Source: Symmachiella macrocystis (GTDB taxonomy: Bacteria; Planctomycetota; Planctomycetia; Planctomycetales; Planctomycetaceae). Taken from it: a stretch of 64,000 nt of DNA. The first letter of the stretch is position 1; the number at the start of each line of letters is the position of its first letter. Below the pieces are notes generated by a model. It was not told the DNA's origin and made no database searches. It saw nothing but the letters and a program-made list of their open reading frames with translations. The DNA lies in NCBI RefSeq assembly GCF_007860075.1, contig NZ_SJPP01000001.1, positions 4,615,078 to 4,679,077 on the forward strand, read 5' to 3'. Both the position numbers and the translations under genes were made by a program. This document shows, piece by piece, positions 22,641 through 30,421 of the stretch.

Positions 22641-22878
22641 CGCCGAAGGCGTGATACATCATAGCCCAGGGTCGCGAACGTAGTGAGCGCACCCTGGGTC
22701 ACGGAGAGAAACCAAACACAACCCTGAAGGGGTTGCTCAACCGTGGGATTGCCAAATAAACGGCGGCGTTCGAGATGTCGAACCCCTTCAGGGTTCGGGC
22801 GTTTAAAACGGACTGTTTCCCAGGGTGGCGCGGCGTTGCCGCTTATCCTGGGCTATGATGTCAAACCCCTTCAGGTTA
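22641..22878. repeat. Compound inverted dispersed repeat filling the intergenic gap
   Basis: The words CGAAGGCGTGATACATCAT, AGCCCAGGGT, CGCACCCTGGGT and ACCCTGAAGGGGTTG occur on one side. The same words return reverse-complemented (AACCCCTTCAGGGTT, CCCAGGGTGGCGCG, ATCCTGGGCTATGATG, ACCCCTTCAGG). This makes a large imperfect inverted repeat. Nothing else was seen between the flanking genes. Confidence 0.75.
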
Positions 22879-22955
22879 AACGTGTTGCAGCGATGTGTTC
22901 TGGTTGGTTAGATTTGAAATTAAGCTAGCGTTTTTTAATTATCAACGAGTGCATT

Positions 22956-23381
22956 ATGGAAATACGACAATACCAGCTCACGCTCCCGGCCGCGCCGCGG
23001 GGGTTTCATTTGGTGACGCGGCAGGTCGTGGCGGCGATTCCTGATTTGGCGGACGTCCGTGCCGGATTGCTGAACGTATTTATTCAGCACACGTCCGCCT
23101 CGATATCGATCAACGAAAACGCCGATCCCGATGTGCCGGTCGATTTGGAAATGGCGTTCAATAAAATCGCCCCCGAATCGTGGCCGTATGTGCACACCTG
23201 CGAAGGCCCCGACGACATGCCGGCCCACATCAAAGCCTCGTTACTGGGCAACACATTGACAATCCCTGTCAGCAGCGGCCAGCTTTGCCTGGGCACTTGG
23301 CAAGGCATCTACCTGTGTGAACACCGCGACCACGCCACTTCACGTCGACTGGTGCTCACGCTGCAAGGCGAATGGGACTGA
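22956..23381 (+). CDS. yjbQ: YjbQ/UPF0047 family protein (secondary thiamine-phosphate synthase type)
   Basis: The 141-residue protein has the complete UPF0047 signature. This consists of GLLNVFIQHTSASISINEN near residues 37-55, an AFNKIAPE region, and the C-terminal DMPAHIKASLLGNTLTIPV and GTWQGIYLCEHRDH blocks, whose His residues line the putative active site. Members can substitute weakly for thiamine-phosphate synthase in E. coli, but the physiological reaction is uncertain. The gene stands alone, flanked by repeat elements on both sides. It converges with the Gfo/Idh/MocA-like gene downstream, with a long hairpin between them. Confidence 0.93.
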   Translation: MEIRQYQLTLPAAPRGFHLVTRQVVAAIPDLADVRAGLLNVFIQHTSASISINENADPDVPVDLEMAFNKIAPESWPYVHTCEGPDDMPAHIKASLLGNTLTIPVSSGQLCLGTWQGIYLCEHRDHATSRRLVLTLQGEWD

Positions 23382-23401
23382 ATCGACGCGTTAGGTTTTC
23401 G

Positions 23402-23537
23402 TAGCCACGGATTGAACACAGATCAAACACAGATTGAAATTAGAAAACAGCGTTGATTACCGTCGCCCTAACAATCAACGGTAAACTGTTTTCATTCTAT
23501 TTTTATCTGTGTTCAATCTGTGTTTCATCTGTGGCTA
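23402..23537. repeat. 136-base nested inverted repeat between convergent genes
   Basis: TAGCCACGGATTGAACACAG at 23402 mirrors CTGTGTTTCATCTGTGGCTA ending at 23537. The inner parts (GAAAACAG with CTGTTTTC, GTTGATT with AATCAAC) continue the pairing, so the whole forms one long hairpin with internal loops. It is probably a mobile or dispersed element that may also work as a bidirectional terminator. Confidence 0.75.
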
Positions 23538-23554
23538 AATAAGCTTGCGCACCA

Positions 23555-24439
23555 TCAAGCTTCTTTCGCCAGATTAGCAGACGTGATGAGGTCGTCGATG
23601 GTGGGGATGGGGACTAGTCCGCCCATTACGCGGCGACAGAAGAGGTCGAGGAGCACGACCATGCCGTCGCGTTCACCCTCCAGGATCTCGGTGCGTCGAT
23701 CCTCGGTGTCCGTCCACGTGATTTCCTGCGTGCCGCGCAGCTTGGCGGTCCCCCGTTCACATTGAATCGTGGCTGTGAACTGGGAAACGTTCTGAGCAAC
23801 GGTCGAAGTCTCGACCAGCGTGATGCGGGCCAGTGCCGTCTCGGACTGGGAACGGGACGGGGGGAATTCCAGCTGTAAGGTTTCGTTCGTGGCGCTTTGG
23901 GTGACGGCCTGCTTGCCTACTAGATACCGGCACCAATCAATCAACGGTAACCGTGATTGCATCAGGTCGCTGTTGGCAGGGCATTCGACTTGGACGTTGA
24001 TCTCCCGGGCGGCGCCCAGTCGTGTCGCCATCAATTCTCGCAAACGACTGGTTGCCGGTGTATATCGCAACGAAAGTTCTGGCACGATCATGGGCGTGCG
24101 GACGTCTTTGTTGGTAAAATCGTTGATCGCCCTTGCCCGCAGCAGGGGCGTGCCATCTGCGACAAAACTGGGTTTGTCGTTTTGCATCAGAAATGACAGC
24201 AACGCGTCATGGCACCACGCATCCCCCAGTACCAACACCGCCCGGACGGAGGGCAGGGCGACGGCGCGGTGAATTCCCGCGCAGGGGATTGCTTGGAATT
24301 CCGAAGCAGCTTGTTCGGCGCGCGTGGCGACAGCATCCCAGACGACGCGGATTCGCATCCGGTCGCGCAGCACTTGCAAAGCCGGTTGATACGTCGTTTC
24401 CCAGGCCGAGTCGAGGCCGATGATCGCCACGTCGAGCAT
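23555..24439 (-). CDS. Gfo/Idh/MocA-like oxidoreductase, degenerate
   Basis: The 294-residue protein begins MLDVAIIGLDSAWETTYQPALQ, resembling the Rossmann start of Gfo/Idh/MocA dehydrogenases. The usual GxGxxG is reduced to IGLDSAW, and the typical EKP motif appears only as NDKPSFVADGTPL. The second domain is short, and the C-terminal segment (GMVVLLDLFCRRVMGG) resembles the end of the family. Loss of the dinucleotide glycines suggests weak or altered cofactor binding. It follows proS by 75 bases on the same strand and may share its transcript. Confidence in expression is high, in the family moderate. Confidence 0.65.
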   Translation of the reverse strand: MLDVAIIGLDSAWETTYQPALQVLRDRMRIRVVWDAVATRAEQAASEFQAIPCAGIHRAVALPSVRAVLVLGDAWCHDALLSFLMQNDKPSFVADGTPLLRARAINDFTNKDVRTPMIVPELSLRYTPATSRLRELMATRLGAAREINVQVECPANSDLMQSRLPLIDWCRYLVGKQAVTQSATNETLQLEFPPSRSQSETALARITLVETSTVAQNVSQFTATIQCERGTAKLRGTQEITWTDTEDRRTEILEGERDGMVVLLDLFCRRVMGGLVPIPTIDDLITSANLAKEA

Positions 24440-24514
24440 TGTCTGTTTTTTCGCTCGAGAACAACAGGATGGGTTGGTCGAATTTCCGAAAGGTGCCGTA
24501 AGACTCGGGGAAAT

Positions 24515-26032
24515 TTAGTATGCCTTAGCAAACACTGCGCGAGTCGTGGTTGGTTTTCCGGTGAACAGACATTGCCCTGATTCGCCGTCTTGATCCAAGG
24601 GAATACAACGGGCGGTCACTTTCAACTTTTTCAACTCCGCTTCCACAGCAGGGTCTTCATCGACGAAGTAGCACAACGCAAATCCACCATGGATTTCCGG
24701 CTTGTTGGCCTTCTTGGGCGTGAAGTATTCGCGGAATTCGTCCAAATTGTCGATCGTCCGTGTATTCTGTTCGCGCAATTCCAACGCCCGTTGAAACAGG
24801 CCGTCTTGGATTTCTCCCAGAATATCGCCGACAGTTCCCAGGAGTTCGTTCCGCGGTATACCGACTTTCTCGCCTGTATCGCGCCGGGCGAGAAAGACCG
24901 AGTTGTTTTCGATATCACGTGGACCGACTTCGGCTCGCAGCGGAACTCCTTTTTTGATGTGCTGCCAGTTCTTTTCGCCGCCACGAAGATCCCGGTCGTC
25001 CATCCGCACACGAACCGGCTCACCGCCATAGGACTGAGCTTCCAACTCCTGTTTGAGTTTCTCGCAATAGGCGAGCACCTTTTGGCGTTCCTCGTCGCTA
25101 CGATAAATCGGCAGCACAACGACATGCGCCGGTGCCAATCGCGGCGGCAGTACCAGTCCGTCGTCGTCGCTATGAGTCATGATCAAAGCACCGATCAAAC
25201 GCGTCGAGACTCCCCAGGAGGTCGTCCAAGCGAATTCCTCGTCGCCGGTTTGATTTTGGAATTTGATGCCTTGCGCTTTTGAGAAGTTCTGTCCCAAAAA
25301 GTGCGACGTCCCCGATTGCAGCGCTTTGCGGTCCTGCATCATGGCTTCGATGGTGAGCGTCGAGACAGCTCCGGGGAAACGTTCCGCTGCGGTTTTTTCA
25401 CCGCGGATAACCGGCATCGCCATATAGTTTTCAGCAAAGTCGGCGTACACATGCAGCATTTGCTCGGTTTCCTCACGAGCTTCAGCCTCGGTGGCGTGCG
25501 CTGTGTGTCCTTCCTGCCACAGAAATTCGGCCGTTCGCAGAAACATCCGTGGCCGCAATTCCCAACGGACGACATTGGCCCATTGATTGATCAAGATCGG
25601 TAAGTCGCGATACGACTGGACCCAGCGGGCATACATTTCGCCAATGATCGTCTCGCTGGTGGGACGTACGATCAACGGTTCGTCGAGCTTCCCCGCCGGA
25701 CGCAGACCGCCCTCGGGATCCGGTTCCAAGCGGTGGTGCGTAACGACGGCACATTCTTTGGCAAAGCCTTCAACGTGCTCAGCTTCTTTTTCGAGGTAGC
25801 TCATCGGAATGAACAGCGGGAAATAAGCGTTCTCGTGCCCCGTCTCCTTGAACTTGCCGTCCAGTACACGTTGCATGTTCTCCCAGATGCCCCAACCCCA
25901 TGGTTTGACCACCATGCATCCGCGGACCGGCGAGAGTTCCGCCAAATCGGCCGCTTTGATCACCTGCTGGTACCACTCCGGATAATCCGCTTCCCGCGTC
26001 GGAGTAATCGCTGTCTTTTTCTGTTTGGCCAT
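24515..26032 (-). CDS. proS: Prolyl-tRNA synthetase, archaeal/eukaryotic type
   Basis: The 505-residue enzyme has the layout of short ProRS lacking the bacterial editing insertion. It has an N-terminal DYPEWYQQVIKAADLAE, class II motif 1 around KPWGWGIWENMQ, motif 2 in NVVRWELRPRMFLRTAEFLWQEGHTAH, and motif 3 in SWGVSTRLIGALIMTHSDD. An anticodon-binding domain follows from VVVLPIYRSDEE. It charges tRNA-Pro with proline. This subtype is usual in archaea and eukaryotes and occurs in some bacteria, so it points to an ancient or lateral origin. The ATG at 26032 gives MAKQKKTAITPTREAD. Confidence 0.96.
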   Translation of the reverse strand: MAKQKKTAITPTREADYPEWYQQVIKAADLAELSPVRGCMVVKPWGWGIWENMQRVLDGKFKETGHENAYFPLFIPMSYLEKEAEHVEGFAKECAVVTHHRLEPDPEGGLRPAGKLDEPLIVRPTSETIIGEMYARWVQSYRDLPILINQWANVVRWELRPRMFLRTAEFLWQEGHTAHATEAEAREETEQMLHVYADFAENYMAMPVIRGEKTAAERFPGAVSTLTIEAMMQDRKALQSGTSHFLGQNFSKAQGIKFQNQTGDEEFAWTTSWGVSTRLIGALIMTHSDDDGLVLPPRLAPAHVVVLPIYRSDEERQKVLAYCEKLKQELEAQSYGGEPVRVRMDDRDLRGGEKNWQHIKKGVPLRAEVGPRDIENNSVFLARRDTGEKVGIPRNELLGTVGDILGEIQDGLFQRALELREQNTRTIDNLDEFREYFTPKKANKPEIHGGFALCYFVDEDPAVEAELKKLKVTARCIPLDQDGESGQCLFTGKPTTTRAVFAKAY

Positions 26033-26313
26033 GGTCCGTCACTGTCTTGTTAATGATCGCTAAAAACCGGTTCACGACTCGCTCGCACAGTCTCTCTGGT
26101 TCTTAGACCGAGTTTGCGACCGAGAATCATCCACGTTGATCCCATTCCGTGCGAAACGTACAATTCGGGTCGCGCGAGACGGCGGAACTTTACTGAACAT
26201 GGTTCAGTATGTTAGCGGCATTGGCGACGACGTGAAAGCGTCGCGTTGAGGACCGGTTTTCTCACACTGTAGTTTTTCCCACACTGGTAAAAATAATCGA
26301 ATCGGACGACATC

Positions 26314-27567
26314 ATGAGTGACGAATCAGCGAGCGACTCCGCAGCCACGTTTGTCGAGGACGTGTTGCTCGAAGGGCACATCGTGGACAGTCTGATCTTG
26401 CCGAAGATTCTTGACGAAATCACCACGTTGGGCGGTACGTTTGAAATCAAGCAGATTGATATAGGACAGCGGCGCGCCGATCCGAGTTCGGCAACCTTAA
26501 AGGTCAGTGCCGAAACGGCCGAATTGTTGGAAACGATTCTCACCTCCATCGGTCAACACGGTGCCGTTCCGGTGCACCAACAGGACTGCACGATCGTCGA
26601 AGCCGACATCGACGGAGCGTTCCCGAGCGGGTTTTATTGCACGACCAATCAAGACACTCAAGTGCGCCTCGACGGCACTTGGATTGACGTCTCCCCACAA
26701 GAAATGGACTGCGGTCTCCGCATCAACGCCGCTGGCGACGCAGCCGACTGTCTGCCGATGTGCCAAGTGGCCAAGGGAGACCGGATCGTCGTAGGCCGTT
26801 TGGGGGTCCGTGTGAAACCACTCAAGCGGGAATTGTCGGCGAATGGGGCCTTTGCTTTCATGAACAGCGCCGTCTCCAGCGAAAAACCAAAGGGGATTCT
26901 CGTTCGCGACGTCGCTGCTGAAATGCGTAAAGCCCAACGCGGTGAGGGAAAAATTCTCGTCGTGGGCGGACCGGCGATTGTGCATACCGGTAGCAGCGAC
27001 CATTTCAGCACGCTCATTCGCGAAGGCTATGTCGACCTGCTGTTCGCCGGCAATGCGTTGGCAACGCACGATATCGAGCAGTCGCTTTTCGGCACCAGTT
27101 TGGGAATTTCGATGGAGCAAGGCAACGTGATGGACGAAGGACACGAACATCACCTCCGCTCGATCAACGCCATTCGTCGTGCGGGGGGAATCAAGGCGGC
27201 TGTTGAGAATGGCAGTCTGAAAAGCGGCATCATGTACGAATGCGTGCAACACGACATCCCCTATGTCTTAGCCGGCAGTATTCGTGATGACGGTCCATTG
27301 CCGGAGGTGATCACCGATACACTCGTCGCTCAGCAACGGATGCGGGAACTGATACATGATGTGACATTTTGTTTGATGATCGCCACGACATTGCACTCGA
27401 TCGCTGTCGGCAATCTACTTCCCGCACGGGTGAAAGTCGTCTGCGTCGATATTAACCCAGCCACGGTTACGAAACTCTCGGATCGCGGCTCATTCCAAAC
27501 GGTCGGCTTGGTAACCGACGTCGAGCCGTTTTTACGCGTGCTGGTGAATGAATTGCACAACAAGTAA
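26314..27567 (+). CDS. TIGR00300 family protein (LOR/SDH domain; ornithine cyclodeaminase-type)
   Basis: The 417-residue protein matches the family first described as LOR/SDH bifunctional-enzyme domain and later linked to archaeal-type ornithine cyclodeaminase and cyanobacterial ArgZ/AgrE C-domains. The features are an N-terminal GHIVDSLILPKILDEI ferredoxin-like part, the DCTIVEADIDGAFPSGFY segment, and a Rossmann-like domain. That domain contains GKILVVGGPAIVHTG, LFAGNALATHDIEQ, GISMEQGNVMDEGHEHH and VLAGSIRDDGPLPEV. An NAD-dependent conversion of ornithine to proline plus ammonia is a reasonable hypothesis. It is transcribed divergently from proS, an intriguing proline-related pairing. No amidinohydrolase domain is fused. 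Confidence 0.88.
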   Translation: MSDESASDSAATFVEDVLLEGHIVDSLILPKILDEITTLGGTFEIKQIDIGQRRADPSSATLKVSAETAELLETILTSIGQHGAVPVHQQDCTIVEADIDGAFPSGFYCTTNQDTQVRLDGTWIDVSPQEMDCGLRINAAGDAADCLPMCQVAKGDRIVVGRLGVRVKPLKRELSANGAFAFMNSAVSSEKPKGILVRDVAAEMRKAQRGEGKILVVGGPAIVHTGSSDHFSTLIREGYVDLLFAGNALATHDIEQSLFGTSLGISMEQGNVMDEGHEHHLRSINAIRRAGGIKAAVENGSLKSGIMYECVQHDIPYVLAGSIRDDGPLPEVITDTLVAQQRMRELIHDVTFCLMIATTLHSIAVGNLLPARVKVVCVDINPATVTKLSDRGSFQTVGLVTDVEPFLRVLVNELHNK

Positions 27568-27602
27568 GCGGCGGCTATTTTTGAGGGCAGCCACAAATTC
27601 GG

Positions 27603-27629
27603 TGTGCCACTGGCTTTGCCAGTGGCACA
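27603..27629. repeat. Perfect short palindrome
   Basis: TGTGCCACTGG and CCAGTGGCACA flank CTTTG, making an 11-bp stem with a 5-base loop. No T tract follows, so it is not a standard terminator. It sits in the 127-base gap after the TIGR00300 gene. Confidence 0.75.
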
Positions 27630-27694
27630 CAACCCCCAAGTTAAGTGGTATCCAAGCACTCGCTTATTGAGCAGGCTATTAGAGACACAACCAC

Positions 27695-28588
27695 GTGGAA
27701 CGCCTCATCGAATACCTCAGCCTCATTGCGATCGCGTCGACTTGCATTCCCTATTGGCGGGCTCGCACAGCTGTGCAACGCACGACTTTGATCTCCGCCT
27801 GGCGGTGGGGGGGAGTCGGTTTAACGGTCTGGATGGTTGCCGCAGCGGGTCAAATATTAGCCGCTGAAACGCACCGCGGCATCGTGCAACTTGTCTGGTA
27901 TGCCGCAGCACTGTTGATGCTCTGCCCGGCGATTGCCGTACTCGGCGCGCAGCGACCGGTCACGCGCGTTTGGAGTTGGTTTATCGTGTTGCCCTTCCTG
28001 CTCGTGTTCGGCTGGCCTGCGGCTGCCACCGGTTCTCAAACTCTCGCCAACGGTGAATTCTTACTGCAAACACCGATGGTCGTGGGGTATGCCTTCGTTG
28101 TTGTGATGGGGCTGGGAAATTATTTGGGAACAAGATTCACGATCGCGGCAGCACTCACAGCCGGGGCATTGCTGTTGGTGGTCGCACCGACGGCGTCCGC
28201 TGAGTTTTCCTGGTTACCCGAGACGGATCTATGTCGTCTCCTGGCAACGCTGATCCTAATTGCGGCGATTTGGTGGGCGACGTATGTGGCGCGGCCGACC
28301 TATGCCGTCCGCGTACCGCTGGACCGTGTGTGGATTGAATTTCGCGATCAATTCGGCATCGTCTGGAGCAAGCGCGTGCTTGATCGACTCAACCTCATGG
28401 CTCAGGGCGATCAACTCTCACTGCGCATGAGTCTCATCGGCGTCACGTCAGTCGACAATTCCGATGCACCGCCCACGACGTCTGAGTTGGCTGCTATGGA
28501 GCGATCTTTGCGATGGCTGCTGCGACGATTTGTGGATGAGGCATGGATCGATCGGCAGCTACGTCTAGGCAACGATTCATCTGCTTAG
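27695..28588 (+). CDS. Multispan membrane protein, unknown function
   Basis: The 297-residue product, from a GTG start, has about six to seven hydrophobic segments in its first 210 residues. Examples are IEYLSLIAIASTCIPYW, VWYAAALLMLCPAIAVLGA, WFIVLPFLLVFGWPA and LLATLILIAAIWWATYVA. A soluble cytoplasmic tail of about 85 residues begins at RPTYAVRVPLDRVWIEF. That tail, rich in Arg and Trp (SLRWLLRRFVDEAWIDRQ), resembles conserved planctomycete membrane proteins of unknown role. I recognise no transport or enzymatic motif. It precedes the sigma-54 activator by about 260 bases. Confidence 0.75.
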   Translation: MERLIEYLSLIAIASTCIPYWRARTAVQRTTLISAWRWGGVGLTVWMVAAAGQILAAETHRGIVQLVWYAAALLMLCPAIAVLGAQRPVTRVWSWFIVLPFLLVFGWPAAATGSQTLANGEFLLQTPMVVGYAFVVVMGLGNYLGTRFTIAAALTAGALLLVVAPTASAEFSWLPETDLCRLLATLILIAAIWWATYVARPTYAVRVPLDRVWIEFRDQFGIVWSKRVLDRLNLMAQGDQLSLRMSLIGVTSVDNSDAPPTTSELAAMERSLRWLLRRFVDEAWIDRQLRLGNDSSA

Positions 28589-28785
28589 CGCGCATGATTG
28601 CACACTTCAGTTGACTTGATGGAACGAAGTTTGCGGATTGCGACGCCTGTTGAGTTTCGGCAACACTTTATCACTTGCCTCGGGTGATTCTGCAACATAG
28701 CGCGCGCGTGTTTTTCGGCTGCGGAAAAGCCGTAATCTATTTCTGCTATGACAGTTATGCAGGCCAGTTTAAATTTCTTTACACT

Positions 28786-28801
28786 TTGGCACTGTATTTG
28801 T
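28786..28801 (+). promoter_or_regulatory. Candidate sigma-54 promoter before the NtrC-family gene
   Basis: TTGGCACTGTATTTGT resembles the sigma-54 consensus TTGGCACG-N4-TTGC with correct GG-N10 spacing. The -12 element ends GT rather than GC, which is one mismatch at an important base. Transcription would begin near 28813, about 35 bases before the ATG of the activator gene. Confidence 0.4.
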
Positions 28802-28847
28802 ACAGAAGAGGTTGCCCCCACATTCGTTGGAAGGCCATCATGGAAGA

Positions 28848-30326
28848 ATGGGACTAGATTCACCTCCTTTTTCGTCGGGCCAGTTCATGATCACACGTCG
28901 ACCCCAAATCCTATTATTGACCCCTGACAGTAGTTTCGTAGCGGATGTCGTTCAAGAATTTGGCGACATTTTTAACGTCGAAGTGTGCGATAGCTCCTCA
29001 GCAGTGTTGGCCTATTTGGCCGAAGCAGATCCAGAGGGACTTATTGCCGATCTCCGTTTGGTCGAAGGTGGCGGGCATGCCCAAGCCGCATTTCTGGAAG
29101 AGTTGCTAGGGAATTACGGACAGTTGAATACTGTTTTGCTCACCGACCAAAATGTTCCAGAACCAATTCAACGCTTGGTCGCCTGCGGACCTTCGGTGCG
29201 TTTGGTGGCGTACGACAAAATCTCGCAATTGGCGGAGCATTTCGGCCATCAAGGCGATGCAGAGCCATCGCCGTCGCCGGCTGAAGAATCACCTGCGGCT
29301 GAAGAACTTCCAAAGCCGCCCCAAGCTTCGGACTGCTTGTCGCGGCAATTCGAAACAAAGACCCCGGCCATGCGTCGCATGTTGGTCGATCTCCAAATCG
29401 CCGCTGAATACGACGTCACCGTGATGCTGATCGGTGAGACCGGCGCAGGCAAAACGCACTTGTCCAAGTTGATTCACGAAGCCTCTCCCCGTCGTGATGA
29501 ACCGTTAATGACTGTCGCTTGTGGAGCGCTGCCGAATGATCTCATCGAGAGCGAATTGTTCGGCCACGTCAAAGGCGCCTTTACGAGTGCGCACGCGAAC
29601 AAAGACGGCAAGTTCCTCGCCGCCGGCAACGGAACGATTCTATTGGACGAAATCGACGTGTTGGGGTTGGAACAGCAAGTCAAGTTGTTACGGGTGATCG
29701 AATCCGGGCAATTCGAACCGGTCGGTAGCAATCAAACTTTGCAGTCACAAGCCCGTATTATTGTTGCCAGCAATTTAGAGCTTCAACCCCTCGTCGAGCA
29801 GGGACGATTTCGCCCTGACCTGTATTACCGTTTGAATATGTTGAAGTTCGATATTCTACCGCTGCGTCAACGGACGTCCGACGTCCTACCGTTGGCCGAA
29901 CGCTTTGTGAAAAGGTTCACGGAAAAACATGGCGTGAAAATTGAATCAACGGACGATCGGTTATACGAATCGTTGTTGGCCTATCCTTGGCCAGGGAACG
30001 TGCGCGAGTTAGAGCATGTGATCCAACGAGCGGTAATCTACTGTCGCGACGGGCACCTGCGCACGGAGCATTTGCCGTCGCACATCACAGCCGGAATCGC
30101 CGGTCCCAGTAATGAGCCGGCGAAAACCAACGGAGCAACCCGGTCGCCGCAGCTCAACCTGCCGCCCGCCGAATCGTTGGAACGTCAAGTGGCATCTACC
30201 GAACAGGAAGTCATCGAGCACGCCCTGTTACGCAACAGCCACAGCCGCACACAAACCGCCAAAGACCTCGGCATCAGCCGTGTGACGCTGTACAACAAAA
30301 TGAAAAAATACGGCATCACAATGTAA
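28848..30326 (+). CDS. Sigma-54-dependent transcriptional activator, NtrC family
   Basis: The 492-residue protein has three domains. The first is an N-terminal receiver-like domain (RRPQILLLTPDSS, then LIADLRLVEGGG with a possible phosphoacceptor Asp). A Pro/Glu-rich linker near residues 130-150 leads to a central AAA+ domain with Walker A GETGAGKTH and Walker B GTILLDEIDVL. The third is a Fis-type helix-turn-helix (RTQTAKDLGISRVTLYNKM). The sigma-54 contact loop reads GAFTSA instead of the usual GAFTGA. No histidine kinase gene is adjacent. The receiver is diverged, so phosphorylation is uncertain. An ATG at 28887 immediately before the receiver is an alternative start. Confidence 0.9.
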   Translation: MGLDSPPFSSGQFMITRRPQILLLTPDSSFVADVVQEFGDIFNVEVCDSSSAVLAYLAEADPEGLIADLRLVEGGGHAQAAFLEELLGNYGQLNTVLLTDQNVPEPIQRLVACGPSVRLVAYDKISQLAEHFGHQGDAEPSPSPAEESPAAEELPKPPQASDCLSRQFETKTPAMRRMLVDLQIAAEYDVTVMLIGETGAGKTHLSKLIHEASPRRDEPLMTVACGALPNDLIESELFGHVKGAFTSAHANKDGKFLAAGNGTILLDEIDVLGLEQQVKLLRVIESGQFEPVGSNQTLQSQARIIVASNLELQPLVEQGRFRPDLYYRLNMLKFDILPLRQRTSDVLPLAERFVKRFTEKHGVKIESTDDRLYESLLAYPWPGNVRELEHVIQRAVIYCRDGHLRTEHLPSHITAGIAGPSNEPAKTNGATRSPQLNLPPAESLERQVASTEQEVIEHALLRNSHSRTQTAKDLGISRVTLYNKMKKYGITM

Positions 30327-30334
30327 ACAACATT

Positions 30335-30373
30335 CCCCCCTCTCCCCCCTGGAAAGGGGCCGGGGGTGAGGGC
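30335..30373. repeat. Dispersed GC-rich palindrome between convergent genes
   Basis: A C-rich run with CTCTCCCCCCTGG and then GGGGCCGGGGGTGAGGG forms an imperfect hairpin. A closely similar element lies at 61026-61060. Here it separates the converging activator and dehydratase genes and may help terminate both. Confidence 0.65.
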
Positions 30374-30421
30374 CGCCAACCAGCATGCAGCCCCAATGCC
30401 TATAACGTCCCCGACGCATCC

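Noticed and set aside
28812..28847. TTG start upstream of the sigma-54 activator
   Set aside because: It lies almost on the predicted transcription start and adds residues outside the receiver domain. The ATG at 28848 or 28887 is simpler.
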